A stretch of DNA of 64,000 nt from Parendozoicomonas sp. Alg238-R29. Its GTDB lineage: Bacteria; Pseudomonadota; Gammaproteobacteria; Pseudomonadales; Endozoicomonadaceae. Within the stretch, counting starts at the first letter, position 1. Each line of letters begins with the position of its first letter. This document shows positions 57,087 to 64,000 of this stretch, piece by piece. Under the pieces are notes generated by a model. That model had not been told where the DNA came from, made no database searches, and was given only the letters and a program-made list of their open reading frames with translations. The stretch spans positions 1 to 64,000 of the forward strand of contig NZ_CAMZOG010000004.1 in assembly GCF_947331445.1 (NCBI RefSeq). The letters are read 5' to 3'. The translations under genes were made by a program, and so were the position numbers.

Positions 57087-57656
57087 GTGGTTGGATTCTT
57101 AACCTGTTTAAAGGCTGTATTTCGAACCGGGTGTATAGCGGGAGTTTTTTCGCTCAGTCTATCTACTCCGCTTGTAGCTGAGGATAGTGATATTCCCCAT
57201 CTTGAGCGTTATCCCAATGCCAGTCTTGAGCTGTCCGAATCGCGAGAGGCTCGTAATTATCCACTGTTATCCAGCCGAGTAAAAAAGATTCGCGGTGATA
57301 TTCGGGCTGAGCAGGAAGAATGGAGGGATGGCCAGTTAGAACGCAGGATATACGAAATGCCCTCTGGTCATTCCAGTGATCGTGCTTTTAATTATTTCTC
57401 CAAAAAGATCAAAGCCCTGGGTGTTGATATTCAATATGTTTGTGAGGGGAGAGACTGTGGTCCCAGCAATCTTTGGGCAAATGACATCTTTGGTGTCGCC
57501 ACCTTGTATGGTCATGACCGTGAACAACGTTACATGCTCGCCAGCCGCAAACTGGACGGGCAGAAAGAGTATTATGTTCTCTACACAGTAACCCGCGGTA
57601 CCCGCAGGGTTTACGCCATGATTGACCAATTCTTTCCTGTAACGTCAACTCCGTAA
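57087..57656 (+). CDS. DUF4892-family secreted protein
   Basis: A 189-residue protein with an N-terminal signal sequence (CIAGVFSLSLSTPLVA). The C-terminal half has the DUF4892 pattern: YVCEGRDCGPSNLWANDIFG, then ATLYGHDREQRYMLA, including a conserved cysteine pair that probably forms a disulfide in the periplasm. Function is unknown. GTG 57087 is chosen because of AGGGGG ahead of it. Confidence 0.82.
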   Translation: MVGFLTCLKAVFRTGCIAGVFSLSLSTPLVAEDSDIPHLERYPNASLELSESREARNYPLLSSRVKKIRGDIRAEQEEWRDGQLERRIYEMPSGHSSDRAFNYFSKKIKALGVDIQYVCEGRDCGPSNLWANDIFGVATLYGHDREQRYMLASRKLDGQKEYYVLYTVTRGTRRVYAMIDQFFPVTSTP

Positions 57657-57683
57657 TTCTCTTCTCTTTTCAGCCGATAACTT

Positions 57684-57699
57684 CTGTCAGAAATGACAG
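57684..57699 (+). promoter_or_regulatory. GAAA-loop hairpin at the patatin ribosome binding site
   Basis: CTGTCA–GAAA–TGACAG forms a 6-bp stem with a stable GNRA tetraloop, ending directly at the AGGAG that precedes ATG 57711. It could restrict translation initiation. Confidence 0.4.
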
Positions 57700-57710
57700 G
57701 AGTTTCGGTT

Positions 57711-58688
57711 ATGTCCAAAACAGTCTCCCTGGTTCTTGGCAGCGGTGGTGCCAGAGGTTACGCCCATATCGGCGTCATTGAGGAACTTCAGGCCCGTGGT
57801 TATGAAATTCATGCTGTGGCTGGCAGCTCCATGGGAGCATTGATTGGCGGGCTGTTTGCGGCCGGTGAGCTATCAAATTACAAAGGTTGGGTGAAAGAAC
57901 TCAACTATCTGGATGTGATTCGCCTGCTTGATCTTTCTTTCAAACACCCTGGGGTTATTAAAGGTTCTCGGGTTTTTGATGTGATCAGTGAAATGATTGG
58001 TTCAACTCGCATCGAACAAATGCCCATACTGTTTACTGCTGTTGCTACCGATCTTCACGCCCGAAAAGAAATCTGGTTTCAGGATGGTGAGTTATTGCAA
58101 GCCATTCGCGCATCTATAGCCATTCCAACTTTGTTCACACCAGTGATGTATAACGGCCGTACACTGGTAGATGGCGGTGTATTGAATCCTCTGCCCATTG
58201 CGCCAACGGTGTCTGCCCATTCCGATATTATTGTTGCCGTGGATTTGAATGCTGATGTCGGGCCACTGGCCATGCAATGCGAAGCCCCCCCTCTCACTAA
58301 GCAGCAGAAAATATTAGACCGTTGGCTGAATAAACTGCGCTGGCGCTCCAAGAAATACTCGGAAGGTGGCGATCATGATGAAGATGTAGTGAAAAGTGGC
58401 ATGCTGGATATGTTTAACCAATCTTTGGAAATTATGCAGGAGTCACTGGCTCGCTACAAAATGGCTGGCTATGCTCCAGACCTGCTGATTCCTGTATCCC
58501 GAAGCCAATGCCGCTTCTACGAATTCAACCGGGCAGATGAAATGATTCAATTAGGTCGTATAGTCACCGAAAAAGCACTGGATCGTTATGAGGCCGGCCT
58601 TGGATCAGGCTTCGAATACAGCTATGCCGGTAACTGCGAGCCACCGATTATTTTCCCGGGGCAGGGGATGACTGACCCAGAGTCATAA
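57711..58688 (+). CDS. Patatin-like phospholipase (RssA type)
   Basis: A 325-residue patatin-domain protein. The oxyanion loop is LGSGGARGYAHIGV; the nucleophile motif GSSMG has Ser40; the partner Asp is in VDGGVLNPLP. It lacks a signal peptide, so acts in the cytosol or is exported by another route, and resembles RssA-type proteins more than the secreted ExoU type. ATG 57711 is favoured by AGGAG; an in-frame ATG at 57693 is the alternative. It abuts the binding-protein gene by 1 bp. Confidence 0.88.
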   Translation: MSKTVSLVLGSGGARGYAHIGVIEELQARGYEIHAVAGSSMGALIGGLFAAGELSNYKGWVKELNYLDVIRLLDLSFKHPGVIKGSRVFDVISEMIGSTRIEQMPILFTAVATDLHARKEIWFQDGELLQAIRASIAIPTLFTPVMYNGRTLVDGGVLNPLPIAPTVSAHSDIIVAVDLNADVGPLAMQCEAPPLTKQQKILDRWLNKLRWRSKKYSEGGDHDEDVVKSGMLDMFNQSLEIMQESLARYKMAGYAPDLLIPVSRSQCRFYEFNRADEMIQLGRIVTEKALDRYEAGLGSGFEYSYAGNCEPPIIFPGQGMTDPES

Positions 58689-58689
58689 G

Positions 58690-60270
58690 ATGTTGTTTGT
58701 TCGGGCAGTGTTTATCGTCCTGCTCTTTCTAAGTGCTGTGCTTCAGGCTGGTGAGTCGATCATCCGCATCGGTAAGATCAGCGATCCGCATACCCTTAAT
58801 CCCTTCCAGATTTTGACGTCTGATAGCGCCGCTCTGGCAGAAAACCTTTTTGAAGGACTGATTGTTCCAACACCCGATGGTGATGTTGCACCTGGCCAGG
58901 CGGAGAGCTGGAAGTTTGAAAATGATGGTCATCGTATCGTATTTACTCTGCGCAAAGGATTGCGCTGGAGTAATGGTGATCCGTTAACCGCTCAGGATTT
59001 TGTCGCTGGTTTTCGTTATCAGGGTGATCCGAAAAATGGTTTTATGATGGCCATTCGCCTGACCATGCTAAGGCTGGTCAATATTGATAAGGTGATGGAA
59101 GGTCAGCTGGCACCTGAACATCTGGGTGTTTCAGCCCCTGATGATCGTACGCTGGTTGTTGAACTGAGTCAGCCTGTTGATCATGCCTTGTATCTTTTGA
59201 CTAATCAGTATCCTTTGCACAAGCCAACCCTGAAACGTTATGGCGAACATTGGGCCAAAGTCGGACAAATGGTTGTTAATGGTGCTTACATGCCCAAGAG
59301 CTGGTTGCTGAATGAGAAGATTGAACTGATTCGGAATCCAAACTATTACGATGCCGACAAGGTGCGGATAGAAAGGGCGGAATTGTTTCCTTTCTCTGTA
59401 GACACCGAGTTAAAACAGTATGAGGCTGGCTTTCTGGATATGACCTACACGGTTTTACCGGGTCGCTATGAATGGTTGAAAAAGAAGTTTGGCTCGGAGT
59501 TGAAAATAAACCCATCTGCTGGAACCTACCTTTACACTTTCAATCTCGATAATCCCAGGTTTCAGAGCCCCTGTCTTCGTCGCGCTCTCGCCTATGCCAT
59601 TGACCGGAAGATGATCACCGAAAAAATCACCGGTTATTCCATGGAGCATGCAATCAGCTTTGCCCCTGCAAAGACCCTTGGTAACAGCCTTCCTCAAGGT
59701 ACCCCTCTTGCTGCTATGAGCCAGAAACGACGTGAAGCTGCAGCACGGCGTTTATATCGAGAAAGCGGCCATGGACCGGAAAACCCATTACAAGTCGAGA
59801 TTCTCTACAACACTATGGACAGCCACAGGCTCATTGCTTTGGCAGTGGCTGATATGTGGAAACGTGTTTTAGGCGTGAAAGCCAGTCTCCGAAATGTGGA
59901 GTGGAACTCCCTTGAAGCGGTGGTGAAAGAAAGGAAATTTGATGTGGTCCGTACCGGCTGGATTATGGGGCACCCGAACGCCTGTTTTATGTACCAGATA
60001 TTCCATAGCGATGCGCCATTGAATACGTCTCACTACAACAGCAGAGAGTTTGAGCAGGCTTTTCATCACGCCTGCTATGGTAATGATCCGGCTTTACGCA
60101 GCCAGAGCCTGACCCAGACGGAAGATATTCTGGATCAGGATATGCCAGCCATTCCCATTTACCACTATATCGGCGCAAGGTTGGTCAGGAAGCGGGTGCA
60201 GGGTTATCCGGCACCGGATCAATACCCTGTGTTCCGTATTCAGGATCTCTGGTTTGATCAGGAAAAGTAG
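58690..60270 (+). CDS. Oligopeptide-binding protein (OppA/DppA family), orphan
   Basis: A 526-residue solute-binding protein of ABC cluster 5. A signal peptide (about 20 residues ending LQAG) is followed by IGKISDPHTLNPFQ, SWKFENDGHRIVFTLRKGLR then WSNGDPLTAQDFVAGFRYQ, the standard signature, and the C-terminal DQDMPAIPIYHYIGARLV. It would bind oligopeptides in the periplasm. No permease or ATPase genes are adjacent, so it must share a system elsewhere. It starts right after the patatin stop. Confidence 0.92.
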   Translation: MLFVRAVFIVLLFLSAVLQAGESIIRIGKISDPHTLNPFQILTSDSAALAENLFEGLIVPTPDGDVAPGQAESWKFENDGHRIVFTLRKGLRWSNGDPLTAQDFVAGFRYQGDPKNGFMMAIRLTMLRLVNIDKVMEGQLAPEHLGVSAPDDRTLVVELSQPVDHALYLLTNQYPLHKPTLKRYGEHWAKVGQMVVNGAYMPKSWLLNEKIELIRNPNYYDADKVRIERAELFPFSVDTELKQYEAGFLDMTYTVLPGRYEWLKKKFGSELKINPSAGTYLYTFNLDNPRFQSPCLRRALAYAIDRKMITEKITGYSMEHAISFAPAKTLGNSLPQGTPLAAMSQKRREAAARRLYRESGHGPENPLQVEILYNTMDSHRLIALAVADMWKRVLGVKASLRNVEWNSLEAVVKERKFDVVRTGWIMGHPNACFMYQIFHSDAPLNTSHYNSREFEQAFHHACYGNDPALRSQSLTQTEDILDQDMPAIPIYHYIGARLVRKRVQGYPAPDQYPVFRIQDLWFDQEK

Positions 60271-60292
60271 ACCTGTTGATTCTTTGCGTAGG

Positions 60293-60841
60293 TTAACGCG
60301 GTCTGCTCAGCAACACGTAAACAGCTCCGGTACCGCCATCCATCGGTAGGCAGGAAGCAAAGCCCAGTACACCGGGAATCTGCTTGAGCCAGGCATTGAC
60401 ATAACTTTTCATTGTTTCTTGTCGTCTCCATGATGAGTGGGATTTGCCATGCACCACCCGCACCGTGGTGTAATGGTTCTTGCGGCAGAAGCTGATAAAA
60501 CGCTGTAGCATGTCCCGGCCATCGTCGAAGGTATAACCGTGGAGATCCAGATTGTACTGAACTTCCAGTTTTCCTAACCTCAGCTTGCCCAGCTTACTGT
60601 ACTGCAAGCCCGGTTGGAGATGTTCGATATATTCTTCCGGAGCTATGGCTACCAGGTGGGTGTCAGATAATCCATCAGCCTCAATGGTATTTTCAATCGT
60701 GGCTTGCCTACGCCGCAGGCGCATGGTGAATTCCGGAACCTTGTTCTTGTGTGAAGCCTTGGTGTTGGCTTTATTGTGCTTCAGGGGGCGCACGCCAGCC
60801 ATCTCCTTGGCCAGTAGTTCTTTATCTTCGTCGTCTACCAT
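60293..60841 (-). CDS. Smr-domain endonuclease-like protein
   Basis: A 182-residue protein with a C-terminal Smr domain: LDLHGYTFDDGRDML, the VVHGKSH loop (the family usually has HGKG), and LPMDGGTGAVYVLLSR. Similar stand-alone proteins (SmrA/SmrB in E. coli) nick DNA or cleave mRNA at stalled ribosomes. The YVNAWLKQIPGVLGFAS region looks closest to SmrA. The N-terminal half is charged. It converges with the oppA-like gene, 22 bp between stops. Confidence 0.85.
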   Translation of the reverse strand: MVDDEDKELLAKEMAGVRPLKHNKANTKASHKNKVPEFTMRLRRRQATIENTIEADGLSDTHLVAIAPEEYIEHLQPGLQYSKLGKLRLGKLEVQYNLDLHGYTFDDGRDMLQRFISFCRKNHYTTVRVVHGKSHSSWRRQETMKSYVNAWLKQIPGVLGFASCLPMDGGTGAVYVLLSRPR

Positions 60842-61036
60842 TGTCTGTGCACCATTTTCGGGGTGCTATCCCGAAGTCTTGAATTCAAAAAAACTATGTA
60901 TCGCTTTTCAGAGGCTTCTGTCAAACCTCTTGGGTAGGGAGTTATCTCGATCATTGAAAATGATTTTGCACTTGCTGCTATGTATTTCTCTACAGGGATT
61001 GCTATTTATGAACAGATTTTTGGGAGGCAATGCATT

Positions 61037-61440
61037 ATGAAACTTCTTGTGGATACACATACACACTCAGTGTCTAGCGGGCATGCACAGCACTGTTCTT
61101 GAACTGGCCCAGGCCAGTTCAGAAAAAGGACTGAAAATGTTTGCCCTGACGGATCATGGCCCAGAAATGCCCGGTGCTCCCCATCGCTGGCATTTTGCCA
61201 ACAGTTATGTGATTCCACGATTTTTGCATGGTGTGGCTTTTCTCAGGGGAGTTGAAGCCAATATTTTGAATGATGATGGCGATATTGATTTGGAACCTAT
61301 GATTTTGGATCGCCTGGACTGGGTAATTGGAAGTCTAGGTAATTGGAAGTTTGCATGAACCCGTTTTGCCACCCAAAACCTGGCAGGTTCATACTCGCCT
61401 GTTGGTTAACGCTATGAAGGAGAGGCCGAGACCCAGTCCC
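61037..61440 (+). pseudogene. ycdX: YcdX-type PHP phosphatase remnant
   Basis: From ATG 61037 the frame matches the start of YcdX (LLVDTHTHSVSSGHA) with the first metal histidines. A frameshift near 61085–61088 moves the match into the next frame (HSTVLELAQA, KMFALTDHGPEMPGAPHRWH, LRGVEANILNDDGDIDLEPM). A tandem duplication of GTAATTGGAAGTCTAG (61323–61338, then 61339–61350) shifts the frame again; past it the match goes on as SLHEPVLPPKTWQVHTRLL, and then stops. More than half the protein is lost. Active YcdX is a zinc-dependent phosphatase of the PHP fold. The remnant holds most of the gap between the Smr gene and prmB. Confidence 0.88.
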
Positions 61441-61552
61441 TGAATTTGAAGATCTGGATTAAATTGCAATATTGCTCCAGCAAGTGGAATGACATAGCCG
61501 CTACACTGTTGCCCTGATAGAATTTACCGCTTTTTAGGGCGAAGGATTGGCA

Positions 61553-62494
61553 ATGTCCGGACATCTTCAAGATAACCTGACTGACACTGATGGCCTGCAG
61601 ACCATTGGTGATTGGTTACGCTGGACTTACAGCCGCTTTAACGAACATGACCTGTTTTTTGGTCATGGCAGTGATAACAGCTGGGATGAAGCCTGTTACC
61701 TGATATTGCAGGCTTTGGAGTTACCCTGGGATTTTGACCAAAGCCTTTATGGTTGTCGGTTAACGGCTATCGAGTCTGCTCATTTGCAAAGCCTGGTTCG
61801 CCGCAGAATTGAAGATCGGGTGCCAACAGCTTATTTACTTAACAAAGCCTGGTTCTGCGAACTGCCGTTTTATGTTGATGAAAGAGTGTTGGTTCCCCGT
61901 TCTCCCATTGCAGAACTGATTCAGAATGGTTTCCAACCATGGATGGGTAATGTGCAGGTTGATCGAGTACTGGATCTCTGCACCGGTTCAGGCTGTATCG
62001 GTATTGGCTGTGCCCAAACCTATCCAGAAGCACAAGTTGACCTGCTGGATCTATCGCCTGATGCCTTAGAGGTGGCGCGTATCAATATTGATCGCTTTGA
62101 GCTCTGGGATCGTGTTCAGACTGTTGAATCGAACCTGTTTTCAGCATTGGAATCCGAAGAAGAAAAGCCTCAGTACCAGATTATTGTGACCAATCCTCCC
62201 TATGTTGATGCCGAGGACATGACTGATCTGCCCAACGAGTATCACCATGAGCCTGAGCTTGGCCTGGCTGCAGGTAATGATGGTCTTGATCTGGCTCGAA
62301 CAATTCTTCGGGAAGCCCGCAACTACCTTACCGACGATGGTATTCTGGTAATGGAAGTGGGCAACAGCTGTTTTGCCCTGGATGAAGCCTTCCCCAATGT
62401 GCCATTTACCTGGCTTGAGTTTGAGCAAGGTGGCCATGGTGTATGTCTGCTGACTGCTGCAGAACTGGATCAATACCGGGAAAGCTTTGCCTGA
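61553..62494 (+). CDS. prmB: Ribosomal protein L3 glutamine methyltransferase PrmB
   Basis: PrmB methylates the side chain of Gln150 in ribosomal protein L3. The 313-residue protein has SAM motif LDLCTGSGCIGIGCA and the catalytic NPPY motif in VTNPPYVDAEDMTDLPNEYH, the extended form that separates PrmB from PrmC. The helical N-terminus (LRWTYSRFNEHDLFFGHG) also fits PrmB. ATG 61553 follows GAAGGA at 6 bp. aroC is downstream, as in many gammaproteobacteria. Confidence 0.94.
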   Translation: MSGHLQDNLTDTDGLQTIGDWLRWTYSRFNEHDLFFGHGSDNSWDEACYLILQALELPWDFDQSLYGCRLTAIESAHLQSLVRRRIEDRVPTAYLLNKAWFCELPFYVDERVLVPRSPIAELIQNGFQPWMGNVQVDRVLDLCTGSGCIGIGCAQTYPEAQVDLLDLSPDALEVARINIDRFELWDRVQTVESNLFSALESEEEKPQYQIIVTNPPYVDAEDMTDLPNEYHHEPELGLAAGNDGLDLARTILREARNYLTDDGILVMEVGNSCFALDEAFPNVPFTWLEFEQGGHGVCLLTAAELDQYRESFA

Positions 62495-62584
62495 TCACAC
62501 CTTTAGATGTAGCACTACGTATTGAGCAGGGTATAATCCTGCTCAATTCTGTACCTGAAGAACAATAACTGTCGGCGGAGCATT

Positions 62585-63679
62585 ATGGCAGGCAATACAA
62601 TTGGTAAGCTGTTCACTGTTACAAGCTTTGGTGAAAGCCATGGGCCTGCGCTTGGGTGCATTGTAGATGGCTGTCCTCCCGGGCTGGAACTGTCTGTTGA
62701 AGATTTGCAGAAAGATCTGGATCGTCGTAAGCCGGGAACATCGAAATTTACTACCCAGCGTCGTGAACCTGATGAAGTAAAGATTTTGTCTGGCATTTTT
62801 GAAGGCAAGACCACCGGTACTCCCATCGGGTTGCTGATCGAAAATACAGATCAACGCTCCCGGGATTACTCCAACATCAAGGATATCTATCGTCCTGCCC
62901 ATGCAGATTACACCTATAACCATAAATATGGTTTTCGGGACTACCGGGGTGGTGGTCGCTCTTCCGCCCGTGAAACAGCTATGCGGGTGGCGGCTGGTGC
63001 CATCGCGAAAAAATATCTGGCTACTCTGGGTGTTGAGATTCGCGGCTACCTTGAGCAGATGGGTGATATTCGTGTGGAAACCTTTGATTGGAATGAAGTG
63101 GGTAATAATCCTTTTTTCTGCCCAGATGCTTCCAAGGTTCCAGAGATGGAAGAACTGATTACCGATCTCCGTAAAGCTGGCGATTCTGTGGGTGCTCGTA
63201 TCACTGTGGAAGCAACCGGGGTGATGCCGGGGTTGGGTGAACCTGTTTTTGATCGTCTGGATGCTGACATTGCCCACTCTCTGATGAGTATTAATGCCGT
63301 CAAAGGCGTTGAAATCGGTGCCGGGTTTGATTCCGTAAGCCAGAAAGGTTCTGAACACCGAGATGAAATGGCCCCGGAAGGATTCCTGTCCAATAATGCT
63401 GGGGGTGTACTCGGTGGAATTTCCTCCGGTCAGACTATTCGCGCCAGTATTGCTCTGAAGCCAACCTCCAGCCTGACTATTCCCGGGCGCTCCATTGATG
63501 TGCATGGTAATGCAGCCGTGGTGATTACCAAAGGTCGGCATGACCCTTGTGTGGGCGTACGAGCAACGCCTATTGCTGAGGCGATGATGGCTATCACTCT
63601 GATGGATCATCTGTTGCGTCATCGGGGCCAGAATGCCGATGTTGAGTGCGCAACCCCTGTGATCCCCTCTCAGGCCTGA
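62585..63679 (+). CDS. aroC: Chorismate synthase
   Basis: AroC makes chorismate from EPSP, the last shikimate-pathway step, using reduced FMN. The 364 residues show the three family signatures: [18 protein letters not shown], the RP-G-STxTQRxE segment at [18 protein letters not shown], and [17 protein letters not shown] (preceded by R-H in the sequence). It is the standard prmB neighbour. A terminator-like hairpin follows at 63702. Confidence 0.97.
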   Translation: MAGNTIGKLFTVTSFGESHGPALGCIVDGCPPGLELSVEDLQKDLDRRKPGTSKFTTQRREPDEVKILSGIFEGKTTGTPIGLLIENTDQRSRDYSNIKDIYRPAHADYTYNHKYGFRDYRGGGRSSARETAMRVAAGAIAKKYLATLGVEIRGYLEQMGDIRVETFDWNEVGNNPFFCPDASKVPEMEELITDLRKAGDSVGARITVEATGVMPGLGEPVFDRLDADIAHSLMSINAVKGVEIGAGFDSVSQKGSEHRDEMAPEGFLSNNAGGVLGGISSGQTIRASIALKPTSSLTIPGRSIDVHGNAAVVITKGRHDPCVGVRATPIAEAMMAITLMDHLLRHRGQNADVECATPVIPSQA

Positions 63680-63701
63680 GCTTTTGTAGCAGGTTCAGAA
63701 G

Positions 63702-63734
63702 AAAGCCGAATTTTCCATTAGGAAGTTCGGCTTT
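63702..63734 (+). terminator. Terminator after aroC
   Basis: A 9-bp stem AAAGCCGAA/TTCGGCTTT (63702–63710 with 63726–63734) with a 15-nt loop, followed by TCTGTTCTTATT. Confidence 0.75.
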
Positions 63735-63895
63735 TCTGTTCTTATTGTCAGTAAATCTCTCTTTTTGAAACTATCGTGCCGCGAAAAGTGCGGCAGGATC
63801 GCTCGATGCGGTCTATACATGCACCCTCGTACATATCACTTACTGATAAAAACATATTCGCGCAGGTAAAAATAACGACTGCGAGGGGAGACTTT

Positions 63896-64000
63896 ATGGT
63901 TGTAAAGGTTGCCAGTAATTCCTTGAAGGGGCATTCGTCCAGTCAACTTCGTCTAGCACTGTTATCGCTGGCAACTACCGGGGTCTTCCTAGGTCAGTCT
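63896..64000 (+). CDS. Start of a probable secreted or membrane protein, 3' truncated
   Basis: From ATG 63896, preceded by GAGGGGAG, 35 codons are open to the window end. A basic start (VKVASNSLKGHSSSQLR) and a hydrophobic run (LALLSLATTGVFLG) look like a signal peptide. Nothing more can be said without the rest. Confidence 0.5.
   Translation, partial: MVVKVASNSLKGHSSSQLRLALLSLATTGVFLGQS

Noticed and set aside
62543-63622. Minus-strand open frame (359 codons) opposite aroC
   Set aside because: aroC is intact with all signatures; the antisense frame has no family resemblance.

Overview
The window reads as chromosomal DNA of a marine gammaproteobacterium. The ftsK–lolA–rarA–serS order, the fabA/fabB pair, YafJ, HtpG, GpsA, AroC and PrmB are typical of that class. 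The combination of a eukaryotic-type ubiquitin protease, a secreted M4 protease, a secreted nuclease, FadL and many decayed genes resembles host-associated Oceanospirillales such as the Endozoicomonas group. That placement is an inference from gene content; no rRNA or tRNA gene is present to test it.

Layout. 1–4.3 kb: 3' part of ftsK, then lolA and rarA as a tight operon. 4.4–8.6 kb: a CopD-like membrane protein, a small lipoprotein, a large secreted ExeM-type nuclease and the fluoride channel crcB. 8.9–11.8 kb: serS, an internally deleted IS4-type element with intact 18-bp ends, and a secreted metallophosphoesterase. 12.3–24.8 kb: an unknown membrane protein with a Thr-Pro repeat, an RND efflux pair, a DUF4139 secreted protein and a 1735-residue coiled-coil/beta/TPR-like protein of unknown function. 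24.9–30.1 kb: remnants of cobB and gdhA, then a minus-strand VWA gene and its MoxR ATPase separated by a LuxR-type regulator. 30.3–41.2 kb: cysK, rluA, a FadL porin followed by a truncated second copy, a LysR regulator, yafJ, oligopeptidase B, DUF599, two thioesterases and an AEC carrier. 41.3–48.4 kb: htpG, then a secreted M4 metalloprotease closely followed by a 1098-residue protein carrying all the sequence boxes of ubiquitin-specific proteases (USP, C19). 48.4–55.4 kb: fabB/fabA, gpsA–DUF4389–sixA, and two consecutive MFS carriers. 55.4–64 kb: a TRAP DctQ remnant, a YdiI-type thioesterase, an alpha/beta hydrolase, DUF4892, patatin, an oligopeptide-binding protein, an Smr protein, a broken YcdX-type PHP gene, prmB, aroC and the start of a secreted protein.

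Two themes stand out. The first is a likely host-interaction module: the M4 protease and USP-like protein at 43.4–48.4 kb, probably co-transcribed and closed by a perfect 27-bp terminator stem. The second is gene decay: six independent broken genes or elements (IS4 transposase, cobB, gdhA, a FadL copy, DctQ, ycdX) in 64 kb, each broken by small indels or internal deletions, as expected in a lineage adapting to a host.
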